A stretch of DNA of 64,000 nucleotides from UBA5336 sp038745855 (GTDB lineage: Bacteria > Pseudomonadota > Alphaproteobacteria > Caulobacterales > Hyphomonadaceae). Made by a program: the position numbers and the translations under genes. This document shows, piece by piece, positions 16,381 through 25,273 of this stretch; the first letter of the stretch is position 1, and each line of letters starts with the position of its first letter. The stretch lies in assembly GCA_038745855.1 (NCBI GenBank), contig JBCDLC010000007.1:33876-97875 (forward strand), read 5' to 3'. Under the pieces are notes generated by a model. It did no database searches, was not told where the DNA came from, and worked only from the letters and a program-made list of their open reading frames with translations.

Positions 16381-16997
16381 CAGCCGACGCGCGGCCCTCT
16401 GTCTTCATCAACTGTCCCTTCTCCGACGACTACACCCCCTTCTTTCGTGCCATTGTCTTTGCCGTCGCCGATTGCGGCTTCCAGCCCCGCTGTGCGCTGG
16501 AAGATATCGACAGTGGCGAGATCCGTCTCGACAAGATCATGCGCATTATTCAGGATTGCCGCTACGGGATCCATGATCTGTCAAATATGGCGCTCGACCC
16601 GAATTCCCACCTGCCGCGCTTCAACATGCCCTTGGAACTTGGCCTCTTTCTCGGCGCCAAACGCTATGGCGATGCACTCCAGAAACAGAAACGGCTGATC
16701 GTGATGGATCGCGAGGCCTTCCGCTACCGCGAAGCCATATCGGATATTTCAGGGCAGGATGTGGAATGCCACCAGGGCGATCCGCTGAAGGCGATCAAGC
16801 GGGTAAGGGATTGGCTGAGGACAGTGTCGCGGCGGAAAACGTTGCCCGGCGGAACAACGATCACCGAACGCTATGAGCAATACGAATGCGATTTCCCGGA
16901 AATCTGCAGCGTTCTGTCCCTCGATGGAAACGACCTGCCGTTCCAGGACCTGCTTGAAACGATCGCGGCGTGGCAATCCTTGAACGAACAGGTCTGA
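16377..16997 (+). CDS. TIR-like nucleotide-binding protein (putative NADase-type effector)
   Basis: This 206-residue soluble protein opens with VFINCPFSDDYTPFFRAI (residues 9-26), a TIR-like first strand, loop and helix. RCALEDIDSGEIRLDKIMR and IIQDCRYGIHDLS follow, then the block RFNMPLELGLFLGAKR (81-96). In TIR-like nucleotide-binding domains the Glu of an ELG motif in this position is the catalytic NAD-cleaving residue; here it would be Glu87. The C-terminal third looks helical and holds no recognised domain. It is coupled by ATGA to the 61-aa gene and ends three bases from the stop of the convergent carboxylase. A defence or stress-effector function is inference. Confidence 0.6.
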   Translation: MTADARPSVFINCPFSDDYTPFFRAIVFAVADCGFQPRCALEDIDSGEIRLDKIMRIIQDCRYGIHDLSNMALDPNSHLPRFNMPLELGLFLGAKRYGDALQKQKRLIVMDREAFRYREAISDISGQDVECHQGDPLKAIKRVRDWLRTVSRRKTLPGGTTITERYEQYECDFPEICSVLSLDGNDLPFQDLLETIAAWQSLNEQV

Positions 16998-17000
16998 GGA

Positions 17001-20000
17001 TCACCAGGCGTCCACGTTCGGGCGTTTCTTGCCCGTGCGGATCGGGCGCGGCGGAAGCGATTTCAGCCCCGCCATGATCCAATTCCGCGTGTCGGCGGGA
17101 TCGATCACATCGTCGACCTCGAAATGGCTGGCCATGTTGACGGCTTTTCCACGCTCATACATCTGCGCGACGCGCCTCTGGTATTCCGTTTCCCGCTCTT
17201 CGGGATCGGCTATGGCCTCCAATTCCTTGCGGTAGCCAAGCTTGACGGCGCCTTCGAGGCCCATGCCGCCGAATTCGCCGGTCGGCCATGTCACCATGAA
17301 CAGCGGAGCCTTGAAGCTACCCCCGACCATGGCTTGCGCGCCGAGGCCGTAGCCCTTCCGTATAACAATGCCCATGATCGGAATGTCGACATTCGCGCCG
17401 ACGACCATCATGCGGCTGGCGTGGCGCACGAGGGCGGTCTTCTCTATCTCCGGGCCGACCATGATCCCGGGACAATCGACAAGGGAAACGACAGGAATAT
17501 CAAAAGCATCGCAGAGTTGGAGGAAGCGTGCGCCCTTGTCTGCGCCCGGCGAATCGATTGCACCGGAGAGATGCCGGGGATCGTTCGCGACAATGCCGAC
17601 GGGTCTACCTTCGATGCGGGCGAAGCAGGTGATGATCCCGACCCCCCAAGTGGGCCGTAGTTCCAACACCGAACCGATATCGGCAACGCCTTCAATAACC
17701 TTGCGCATGTCATAGACGCGCAGCCGATTTTCCGGCACGGCAAAGCGGAGCTCACGGGCGTCTGGTGCCAGCCAATCTTCGATAGTGCCTTGGAAGTAGG
17801 ACAGGTACTGCCTGGCAACCTGCGTGGCTTCAGCTTCGTCCTCGACGAGTATGTCGATCACCCCATTGGCAACCTGTACATCGCTGGGGCCCACTTCTTC
17901 TGGTGCGAACACGCCGAGTCCGCCGCCTTCGATCATCGCCGGTCCGCCAATGCCGATATTCGCATTCTTCGTGGCGATGATCACGTCGCAACAACCGAGG
18001 AGCACAGCATTCCCGGCGAAACAGCGCCCATTCACGATGCCGATGGTCGGCACCAGGCCTGACAGTTTGGCGAAGTAGTTGAAGGCCAGGCAATCGAGCC
18101 CAGCGACCCCCATTGTGTCGGTATCGCCGGGCCGTCCCCCTCCGCCTTCGGCATAGAGGACGACGGGCAGGCGTTGATGTTCGGCAATTTCGAACATCCG
18201 GTCTTTCTTGTAGTGGTTCAATGCGCCCTGGGTGCCGGCAAGCACCATGTAGTCATAGCTCATGGCCATGATCCCGGAGCGGTGTTCTGGGAATTGGTCT
18301 CCATTCACGTGGCCGAGACCGCAGACCATCCCGTCTCCCGTCGTGTTGGAAATGAGGTCTTCCATCTCCCGGCGGCGGCGTTGAGCAGCGAGCACGACTG
18401 ATCCGTATTCCACGAAAGAGCCCTCGTCGCAGAGGTCTGCGATATTCTCTCGCGCGGTGCGGTGACCGCGGGCTTTCCGTTTTTTCACTGCCTCAGGACG
18501 GTTCTCGTCATGACCTGCACCGATGCGGTCAAGCACTTCCTGGAGGTCAGGGCGGATGTGGTCGAGATCAAGCTCCGTGTCTGGGCCTTCCTCTGGAGGC
18601 GTTACGTCCTCAGGCTCCAGATACAGGAGGGTATCGCCTTCTGTTGCGGCGTCACCTTCCGAAAGGGGCAGCGTGCGGACGATACCGCTGGCCGTTGCAA
18701 CCACCTCATGTTCCATTTTCATGGACTCAAGCACCGCAATGACCCGGCCCTCCCAGACGGAATTTCCCGGGGCAACGGTGAGGGTCACGACGATGCCTGT
18801 CATGGGTGAGGTGATGGGCGTCAGGTTTTTGAGGGCACGATCCTCACCTGCCCCCGCGCTGTCTTCCTCGTCGCCGTGGTCTGTTTCGGTGCTGTCCGGT
18901 GCAGCGGCTCCGATTGCGGCGTCTGCAGTCTGGCGTTCATCGGCTTCTGCGGCGGCAACAAAATCCGCCGCATTCTCGTCGATAAAACGGGTGTGAACCT
19001 CTCCGGCTTCAACACGGGGGTCAGCGAGGATCTTGCCCAGGATGCCGAGGGTCGATTTCGGCCCTTCCAGCTCGAATTCGGAGAGGGCCCTGCGTAGGCG
19101 TCTCAGGGCGTCGCGATAGGTGCCGCCTGGAACCGAAGCAATGACCTTGGCGATCAGGCTGTCATAGGCTGGGCTGGGCTTGTATCCGGCCCGGCCATAG
19201 GTATCGACCCGGATGCCAGGGCCGGCGGGTGGCGAGAAGACGTCCAAGGTACCGCCGCTGGGCCGGACAGTCCCGTCTTTCTGGAGGCTTTCGAGGTTGA
19301 TGCGGGCCTGGATTGCGGTGCCATCGGGGCTCGGCAGATTGCCCTGGTCGAGGCCGAGGTCATTCAGGGTGGAGCCCCCGGCGATGGCCAGTTGTGCCGC
19401 CACCAGATCGACCCCCAGAACTTGTTCTGTAACCGTATGTTCCACCTGCAGCCGGGCATTCGCTTCAATGAAGTAGGCGGTCTTGCCATTCTCGGTGACG
19501 AGAAACTCGAAGGTGCCGGCGCCCCGAAACCGGGTCTCCCGGGCGAGCTTCACCGCCGCCTTGGTGATCTGGGCCCTGCGGGCATTGGTCAGAAACGGGC
19601 TAGGGGCGATCTCGATCAGTTTCTGATGGCGCCGCTGGAGGGTACAGTCCCGGTCCCACAAGTGAGCGACGCTGCCCTGACCGTCGCCGAGTATCTGCAC
19701 TTCTATGTGGCGGGCCGCGTCGAGATACAGTTCCGCGTAGAGTTCGCCATTGCCGAAGGCGGCGCGGGCTTCAGAGGAGGCCCTTGCGAAATCATCGTTC
19801 AAGGTTTCAGCGCTCCTGACGATCCGAACGCCCCGGCCACCGCCGCCAGTGACCGCTTTCAGGACCATCGCTTCGCCTTCCGGCAGATCAGCGAGGGCGC
19901 GGTGGGCGCGCTCTGTGTCCAGAACGCCCTTGGCGAGCGAAAGGGTCGGGACGTCGAGCTCCTCTGCCAGGGCGACCGCTTCGATCTTGTCGCCGAACAG

Positions 20001-20327
20001 GGACAAGGTTTCCGGTGCGGGGCCAACAAACACGATGTCGGCGCTTTCCACGGCTTCGGCGAAGTCGGCCCGTTCACTCAAGAACCCGTAACCGGGGTGG
20101 ATCGCATCCGCGCCCGAGCCCTTGGCGGCCGAAACCACGGCGTCGATATCGAGATATGCCCGCGCCCCCGATCCAGGCAGACCGACGGTCTCGTCCATGG
20201 CCCTGAGGTGGGGGCTGGCCGCATCGTCCTTGGCGTAGATGCCGATCGTGGTGAGCCCCATATCGGCGGCCGTTCGGGCGATACGGACGGCAATTTCGCC
20301 CCGGTTGGCGATGAACAGGCGCTTCAT
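17001..20327 (-). CDS. Single-chain biotin-dependent acyl-CoA carboxylase (BC-BCCP-CT fusion)
   Basis: This 1,108-residue protein carries all three activities of an acetyl/propionyl-type CoA carboxylase. Residues 1 to about 450 are biotin carboxylase (LFIANRGEIAVRI, HPGYGFLSE, the glycine loop AVTGGGGRGVRI, and FIEANARLQVEH). A low-complexity acidic linker leads to the biotin carrier domain with ESMKMEHEV, biotin on Lys537. About 600-1108 is the carboxyltransferase (GMVCGLGHVNG, AEGGGGRPGDTD, LVDCPGIMVG). Most bacteria split these functions over two to four subunits. The start is the ATG at 20327 after GAGGGGGAACCGA; the upstream 70 codons are not similar. It lies 67 bases below an SDR gene on the same strand. 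The acyl substrate is not determined. Confidence 0.9.
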   Translation of the reverse strand: MKRLFIANRGEIAVRIARTAADMGLTTIGIYAKDDAASPHLRAMDETVGLPGSGARAYLDIDAVVSAAKGSGADAIHPGYGFLSERADFAEAVESADIVFVGPAPETLSLFGDKIEAVALAEELDVPTLSLAKGVLDTERAHRALADLPEGEAMVLKAVTGGGGRGVRIVRSAETLNDDFARASSEARAAFGNGELYAELYLDAARHIEVQILGDGQGSVAHLWDRDCTLQRRHQKLIEIAPSPFLTNARRAQITKAAVKLARETRFRGAGTFEFLVTENGKTAYFIEANARLQVEHTVTEQVLGVDLVAAQLAIAGGSTLNDLGLDQGNLPSPDGTAIQARINLESLQKDGTVRPSGGTLDVFSPPAGPGIRVDTYGRAGYKPSPAYDSLIAKVIASVPGGTYRDALRRLRRALSEFELEGPKSTLGILGKILADPRVEAGEVHTRFIDENAADFVAAAEADERQTADAAIGAAAPDSTETDHGDEEDSAGAGEDRALKNLTPITSPMTGIVVTLTVAPGNSVWEGRVIAVLESMKMEHEVVATASGIVRTLPLSEGDAATEGDTLLYLEPEDVTPPEEGPDTELDLDHIRPDLQEVLDRIGAGHDENRPEAVKKRKARGHRTARENIADLCDEGSFVEYGSVVLAAQRRRREMEDLISNTTGDGMVCGLGHVNGDQFPEHRSGIMAMSYDYMVLAGTQGALNHYKKDRMFEIAEHQRLPVVLYAEGGGGRPGDTDTMGVAGLDCLAFNYFAKLSGLVPTIGIVNGRCFAGNAVLLGCCDVIIATKNANIGIGGPAMIEGGGLGVFAPEEVGPSDVQVANGVIDILVEDEAEATQVARQYLSYFQGTIEDWLAPDARELRFAVPENRLRVYDMRKVIEGVADIGSVLELRPTWGVGIITCFARIEGRPVGIVANDPRHLSGAIDSPGADKGARFLQLCDAFDIPVVSLVDCPGIMVGPEIEKTALVRHASRMMVVGANVDIPIMGIVIRKGYGLGAQAMVGGSFKAPLFMVTWPTGEFGGMGLEGAVKLGYRKELEAIADPEERETEYQRRVAQMYERGKAVNMASHFEVDDVIDPADTRNWIMAGLKSLPPRPIRTGKKRPNVDAW

Positions 20328-20394
20328 TCGGTTCCCCCTCCTATCAAGACCGACGGTCTCCCCCAGTATGCGGCACGCACCGACGCAATCGTGT

Positions 20395-21159
20395 TTATCC
20401 CTGGTAGGCTCGATTGAGTTTGCGCATACCGCCGATCCAGCGGTCATAGTCCGCTGTCTTGTTGCGCATGTAGTCGAGCACTTGCGGGTGGGGCAGCACG
20501 AGGAACGTCTCCGCGCGGATGGCTTCCACGCAGGCATTCACCGCTTCATCCGGTTCCATCATGCCGTCTATGCTGGCGACCCCGTCGGGGTTTCCCGCCG
20601 TCATGGCCGTACGCACGGCCTGGGGGCACAGCACCGAAACCTTGATCCCGTCATCGCCGTGGGTGAGGGCAAGCCATTCCGCAAGCCCGACAGCGGCATG
20701 TTTGGTGACGGCATAGGGCGCCGATCCGATCTGGCTGAGGAGGCCAGCCGCAGAAGACGTATTGAGCAGGTAACCGCCTCCCCGCTTGATCATGCGTGGG
20801 ATGAGGTGCCGTGCAGCCCAGACATGGGCCATGACGTTGATATCCCAGATCTTCTGCCAGCCCTCATTGGAAGCTTCAGCGCCGCCGGCGATACCGATCC
20901 CGGCGTTGGAACAGAACAGGTCGATCGGCCCGTGCTCGGCCTCGACAGTTTCGATCAGGCGCTGGATGTCCGCTTCGCGGCTGACATCGGTTGTAAAGGC
21001 CACCCCGCCGAAATCGGCGGCGGTCTTGGCAGCCCCATCACCATCGAGATCGGCGGAGACAACAAGCTTGGCGCCTTCAGCATTGAAGCGCTTGACCATA
21101 GCACGGCCAATTCCACTGGCCGCACCGGTTACGACGACGATCCTGTCCTTGAGCTCCAA
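20395..21159 (-). CDS. SDR-family oxidoreductase
   Basis: This 254-residue short-chain dehydrogenase has the NAD(P) motif TGAASGIG near the N-terminus, NAGIG, and the catalytic Tyr-Lys in YAVTKH with Ser in NTSSAAG. The coding match begins at a TTG (MELKDRIVVVTG) six bases after TGGAGG; the frame is open further upstream without similarity, so a TTG start is the best choice. The Asp shortly after the second strand (SADLDGD) suggests NAD rather than NADP. It lies between a second SDR and the acyl-CoA carboxylase, suggesting a shared lipid or acyl-CoA pathway. The substrate is unknown. Confidence 0.85.
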   Translation of the reverse strand: MELKDRIVVVTGAASGIGRAMVKRFNAEGAKLVVSADLDGDGAAKTAADFGGVAFTTDVSREADIQRLIETVEAEHGPIDLFCSNAGIGIAGGAEASNEGWQKIWDINVMAHVWAARHLIPRMIKRGGGYLLNTSSAAGLLSQIGSAPYAVTKHAAVGLAEWLALTHGDDGIKVSVLCPQAVRTAMTAGNPDGVASIDGMMEPDEAVNACVEAIRAETFLVLPHPQVLDYMRNKTADYDRWIGGMRKLNRAYQG

Positions 21160-21306
21160 CGCCAACCTCCAACGTACTACAAAGCAGCTTAGGCGCCAGT
21201 TTCGGGACCGTCCATGGGCTGACTGCCGGTGATACCGCCCCGATACTTTGCCTTGATCTTGCCGGTGATCAGGGCCATGCAACCTTCTGTCGATGCTTTC
21301 AGCGCG

Positions 21307-22230
21307 TCAGGTATCGGTCATGTTCGCCGCGAGTTGCGGGATGATGGGCACGACCTTGGTTTCCATGAAATCCCGCTCGTAGGCTTCCTCAGGGGCCCCG
21401 CGAACGGCCGCGTCCAGTCCTTGCGCATCTATGCCGACCAGTATGCGCCAGCGTTCCTCGCGCACACCGTCGAGGATGATCTGGGCAGCCTCGTTGGGAT
21501 CCATGCCCCCATCGCGGAAAGCTTCACCCATCGCCTGGGCGTCCTCATTTCCCCCGCCTTCGCCGGACGGTATATCGGAGGCCTCTACCAGGTCACCAAA
21601 TTCGCGGAGTGTGTTGATCGCGATGTTGGTGCCGATGTGGCCTGGCATCACCACGCTCGCCTTGAGGTGGGGCGCATTCAGTCGGAAGTCGTTGACAAGC
21701 GCCTCCGTAAAGCCTTTTACGGCAAACTTCGCGGCCGAATAGCCGGTGTGCGCGGTATCCGGCCCCAGGCTGGCCCAGAAGCCGTTCACCGAACTCACAT
21801 TCACCATATGGCCCTCATCGGCGCGCATCAGCGCAGGAAGGAACGCCCGGGCACTGTAATAGACACCATACCAGCACACTCCGAAGGTCCGCTCCCACGC
21901 GTCCCGGTCACCGTTCACGAAGCTGCCACCCCCACCAATTCCGGCATTGTTGAACAGGAGATGGATATGGTCGGTTTCGTGGCGCTCCAGCACATCATCG
22001 CGGAACGCTTCGATCTGGGCCTCCATGGCGACATCGGCGAGCGTTCCTGTCACCCGCACGCCCTGGGGCGCGTCTTCCATGGCGAGGGCGCAACTCTCGT
22101 CCATGTCGGCCTGCGAGATGTCGCACATGGCGACGCTACAGCCTTCCGATGCCAACGTCTTGGCGAGCGCCCTCCCGATTCCGGTCCCGCCGCCGGTGAT
22201 AACGGCCAGTTTGCCGCTGAAGTCCTTCAT
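21307..22230 (-). CDS. SDR-family oxidoreductase
   Basis: This 307-residue SDR has the cofactor motif TGGGTGIG, NNAGIGGGG, a Ser in NVSSVNGFW and the catalytic YSAAK. An aspartate after strand 2 (CDISQAD) points to NAD. The tail is about 50 residues longer than a minimal SDR and includes a helical segment (EAAQIILDGVREERWRILVG) common in SDRs of fatty-acid or xenobiotic metabolism. The ATG at 22230 follows GGGAGGAAACC, a strong ribosome binding site. It lies 147 bases upstream of the other SDR on the same strand; the sequences are related but not recent duplicates. Confidence 0.87.
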   Translation of the reverse strand: MKDFSGKLAVITGGGTGIGRALAKTLASEGCSVAMCDISQADMDESCALAMEDAPQGVRVTGTLADVAMEAQIEAFRDDVLERHETDHIHLLFNNAGIGGGGSFVNGDRDAWERTFGVCWYGVYYSARAFLPALMRADEGHMVNVSSVNGFWASLGPDTAHTGYSAAKFAVKGFTEALVNDFRLNAPHLKASVVMPGHIGTNIAINTLREFGDLVEASDIPSGEGGGNEDAQAMGEAFRDGGMDPNEAAQIILDGVREERWRILVGIDAQGLDAAVRGAPEEAYERDFMETKVVPIIPQLAANMTDT

Positions 22231-22279
22231 GGTTTCCTCCCTTTGATGACATTTGCTGCCCGGTTTTCTCCGGGTCGTG

Positions 22280-22480
22280 TCAATTCTCTCTTCGCGCGCC
22301 CGTCCGCCTTTGCCGCTCGGCATCCCTCACGGCCCGTTCGCACGTCAGACGATCCTCTACGTTCGCGATGTCATCGCAGGACCGTCGGGCCTCACTGTCG
22401 TAGCTGCCCTGCACGATGACGCAGCCTGGCAGGGATAGGACGAAACCTGCGAGGAGCAGGCGAACCGTCAGGTGTTTCAT
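22280..22480 (-). CDS. Small lipoprotein
   Basis: This 66-residue protein has a lipoprotein signal peptide (MKHLTVRLLLAGFVLSLPGC, Cys20 in a plausible lipobox). The mature part is short, charged and Arg/Glu-rich, with two further Cys (RRSCDD, LTCERA) that could form a disulfide. No family is recognised. It lies 49 bases upstream of the SDR gene and 38 bases downstream of the larger lipoprotein gene, all on the minus strand. Confidence 0.65.
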   Translation of the reverse strand: MKHLTVRLLLAGFVLSLPGCVIVQGSYDSEARRSCDDIANVEDRLTCERAVRDAERQRRTGARREN

Positions 22481-22518
22481 GGTCGGGTCCCTCGTTATCT
22501 GGAGCAAGTTCATGCGTA

Positions 22519-23742
22519 TCAGTTCAGCCAGACCGCGAACAAAAGGCTATCGCCGCCGGTCATGCGGGTGAAGCGGCGCCAGGCATCGAGGTCAGCCATG
22601 CGGCCTTCTTCGAGATAGGGGGCTGCCGCTGCGCCCTGGATCCAAAGCACGGGGTCCATCTCTCCGGGCGATTGCATCCAGGCGCCAATATTCAGCCCAA
22701 CCGGGACGTAAGCCTCTGGCACTTCCGAGCCCAGCGGCAGGCCTATCCGCCAATAGGGCACGAGCGCCTCACCATCGAGGATGGCGTCAATCTCTGCGAG
22801 CACCGATTGCCACTCTTCAGCGGTCTCTGCCGTGACCTCCACTCCAAAGGCGGACGCCTGATCCGGATTTGGTAGCCATTCCCGGTCATCGTCCTCTTCT
22901 TCTGCGACTTCGGACCAAAATCGAGTGTTATGCTCGACCATCGCCTTGAAGTGCCGGTGGGCGGCTTGGGTCCGCGTGGCGTCGGGCACCCCGCGCAAGG
23001 TGAGCAGCACTGACGCGGCCGTGTCGATCCAACTGTCCTCATTGTCGATGAGGCCAAGCGATACGGTTGGCCCAGCCGCCTCGAGTGCCGCTCGGCCCTC
23101 GCTGACCGTTTGGATCGCGGGGGTCGGGTCCGCAGCAAGCACCATCTCCGCCATGCCGGAAAGAACGTGAACATAAGCCGCGAGCCATTCTGCATCGGCA
23201 GTATCGAAACGCACAACGCCGTCGAAGCCGTCATCCGCTTCGGCATTCAGCCCGGCCATGACGGCAAGAACGCCCTCATGGTCCTGGCGTGTGCCATCGG
23301 CATTGAAGTCAAACCAGAGCGCGTCGAGGGGGACTTCGACAGCAAACGTGCCATCAAGTGCCGGGCCCAGCGCGTCTTCGGCGCCAGAAAGATAGGTCAA
23401 CGCGCCGGTCATTGCCGTTTCAAGAAAGGCAGGATCAAAGCGGCTATCGGGATTGGGCGGCAGAGGGTTCCGCATGCCTGGGATAAACGGCAGAGTGCCC
23501 TGATAGGTTGCGTAGCGGACTTGGAGAATATGCTCTACCGCGCGCAAGAAGCGGACGCCGCCGAGGACGAAAGCGGTTTCTTCGGTCTGCTCTCCTTCCG
23601 ACAGTTGGGCTTCCGTGGCCGCGAGCCCCTTCTCTGCGAGGACGTCCTGCCAGGGCTCCTGATCAGCCTGGGATGCAGCCCCGTTGCAGCCCGAGGCTGC
23701 CAAGAGCGCGGCTAAGGCAAAGGTCGACAGGATACGCATCAT
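22519..23742 (-). CDS. Lipoprotein of unknown function with EF-hand-like loop
   Basis: This 407-residue protein has a lipoprotein signal (MMRILSTFALAALLAASGC). The mature part is mostly alpha-helical and acidic. Around residues 145-160 the sequence DFNADGTRQDHE matches an EF-hand or dockerin-type calcium loop (Asp, Asn, Asp-Gly and a final Glu at the expected spacing). There is an acidic run EEEDDD in the second half. No catalytic motif or named family is recognised. A periplasmic or outer-membrane-anchored, possibly calcium-binding role is inference. It sits 60 bases downstream of tag. Confidence 0.6.
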   Translation of the reverse strand: MMRILSTFALAALLAASGCNGAASQADQEPWQDVLAEKGLAATEAQLSEGEQTEETAFVLGGVRFLRAVEHILQVRYATYQGTLPFIPGMRNPLPPNPDSRFDPAFLETAMTGALTYLSGAEDALGPALDGTFAVEVPLDALWFDFNADGTRQDHEGVLAVMAGLNAEADDGFDGVVRFDTADAEWLAAYVHVLSGMAEMVLAADPTPAIQTVSEGRAALEAAGPTVSLGLIDNEDSWIDTAASVLLTLRGVPDATRTQAAHRHFKAMVEHNTRFWSEVAEEEDDDREWLPNPDQASAFGVEVTAETAEEWQSVLAEIDAILDGEALVPYWRIGLPLGSEVPEAYVPVGLNIGAWMQSPGEMDPVLWIQGAAAAPYLEEGRMADLDAWRRFTRMTGGDSLLFAVWLN

Positions 23743-23802
23743 TACACCTCGATCTTGGCGGCTCGTTCTGATGCCGCGACGACGCTTGTACCTCTTGGGC
23801 TA

Positions 23803-24399
23803 TCACCGGGCCATCGCCTGGCAGGCCTTGTGGCGCGGACAATCGACCTGGTGGTCGTTCACCATTCCGACCGCTTGCATGAAAGCATAGACGATCACAG
23901 GGCCGCAAAACTTGAAACCGCGTTTCTTGAGATCTTTTGCGATCGTTTCCGACAATGGGGTCTTCGCCGGTGCATCGCGGTAGCTCGCCCACGCATTCAC
24001 CAGCGGTTTTCCGTCCAGAAAGCCCCAAAGATAGTCAGCGAAATCCTCACCTGAATCGGCCATTTTCAGATAGACTCTGGCGTTACCAATCGTGGCTTCG
24101 ATCTTCTTCGGGCTCCGGATGATGCCCCGATTGCCGAGCGCCTTTTCGACCCGGCGGTCGTCCCACCTCGCGATGCGTTGGGGGTCGAACCCGTCAAACT
24201 CCTCGCGGATCGCTTCTCGCTTCCGCAGAATGGTGATCCAGGCGAGACCCGCTTGCATGCCATCGAGTTGAAGCTTCTCCCACAGCGCACGGCTGTCATA
24301 TTCGGGTACGCCCCATTCGGTGTCGTGGTAGCCCCGGTAAAGGGCGTCATTGATTGGCGCCCACCCGCAGGGCAATTCGGCGCCTGCAGGGTCAGGCAT
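23803..24399 (-). CDS. tag: DNA-3-methyladenine glycosylase I
   Basis: It removes 3-methyladenine from alkylated DNA to start base-excision repair. The 198-residue protein shows the Tag signature: CGWAPINDALYRGYHDTEWG near the N-terminus and MVNDHQVDCPRH near the C-terminus, which together supply the two Cys and two His zinc ligands. LQLDGMQAGLAWITILRKRE forms the core with the base-binding pocket. The start is taken at the ATG at 24399, which overlaps the end of ygfZ by eight bases. A start at 24414 is possible but would overlap further. The length fits the E. coli enzyme (187). Confidence 0.93.
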   Translation of the reverse strand: MPDPAGAELPCGWAPINDALYRGYHDTEWGVPEYDSRALWEKLQLDGMQAGLAWITILRKREAIREEFDGFDPQRIARWDDRRVEKALGNRGIIRSPKKIEATIGNARVYLKMADSGEDFADYLWGFLDGKPLVNAWASYRDAPAKTPLSETIAKDLKKRGFKFCGPVIVYAFMQAVGMVNDHQVDCPRHKACQAMAR

Positions 24400-25273
24400 C
24401 AGCGATACTCGCATCGATTTCGGCGGTAAGCCATGCAGGTGCCGATACGGAGACGGCATGTCCGCCAACCGTCAACGCGCTACGGTCTGCCTTCGCCAAG
24501 CGGTCGATCCGAACGCGCGCAAGGCCCATACGGCCCTCAACACTCGTGATTTCTCCAAGGGCAGAACCTGCCTCCAGAGCAGCCCCAACCTCGAGCTGAT
24601 CGCCTTCCACCGTGAGCGTTCGACGCCGGATCTTGCCGCGCCTGTGCATCCGCGACACCACCTCCTGGCCGACAAAGCACCCTTTCTTGAGGTCGACCCC
24701 ACCGAGCTGGTCCATGTTGATGTCGGCTGGAAAAACGTCCGCTGCCCCAAAGTCTGCGCCCCATTCAGCGACGCCATGCCGGATGCGGTCCGTATGATAG
24801 TCAGGCAGTGGTAACGACCATTCGGCTGCGTGGACACCATACCAGGCCTGCCACTCAGCCTCGGTCGCCAGTCCTCGAAGTCGTCCACCCGGAAAGCGGG
24901 GGTCGACCAGCACATGGGCAGCGCCGGAGATGGGCCTCGGGCCCTGCTCGGCGGGGGCCGTGCCCGCGATGACGAAAAGGTCGTCGCGCACGGTGATGGT
25001 AACATTGGCGCGCAGCCGAAACAGGGTGAGGCGTTTCTTGAGATCTGCCAGTGCGTCAGCCGCAACGTCGATCAGCACGCCGTCGTCAGTCCTAAGTGCG
25101 AGATAGTCGGCGATGACCTTTCCCTGCGGTGTCAGGAGAGCGCCATAACGCGTATCCCCGGGAGGCCAGGTACTCGTACCATGGGTCACGAGCCGTTCAA
25201 GCATCGCAATCGTGTCCGGACCCGTTAGAGCGAGCACAGCGCGATGGGCGAGGAAAACATAGGGGGGGGCCAT
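24392..25273 (-). CDS. ygfZ: YgfZ/GcvT-like folate-binding protein of Fe-S cluster maintenance
   Basis: This 293-residue protein has the GcvT-like fold and the diagnostic YgfZ motif KKGCFVGQE, whose Cys is essential in characterised homologues. YgfZ proteins bind folate and help assemble or repair certain iron-sulfur enzymes in the cytoplasm. The N-terminus (LAHRAVLALTGPDTIAMLERLVT) and LLTPQGKVIADY are typical. The gene overlaps tag by eight bases, so the two are cotranscribed. The first gene of this minus-strand set, it is divergent from the bkd operon. Confidence 0.9.
   Translation of the reverse strand: MAPPYVFLAHRAVLALTGPDTIAMLERLVTHGTSTWPPGDTRYGALLTPQGKVIADYLALRTDDGVLIDVAADALADLKKRLTLFRLRANVTITVRDDLFVIAGTAPAEQGPRPISGAAHVLVDPRFPGGRLRGLATEAEWQAWYGVHAAEWSLPLPDYHTDRIRHGVAEWGADFGAADVFPADINMDQLGGVDLKKGCFVGQEVVSRMHRRGKIRRRTLTVEGDQLEVGAALEAGSALGEITSVEGRMGLARVRIDRLAKADRSALTVGGHAVSVSAPAWLTAEIDASIADA

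Noticed and set aside
19392..20417. 341-codon plus-strand frame over the carboxylase gene
   Set aside because: Antisense shadow; the biotin carboxylase motifs on the minus strand are clear.
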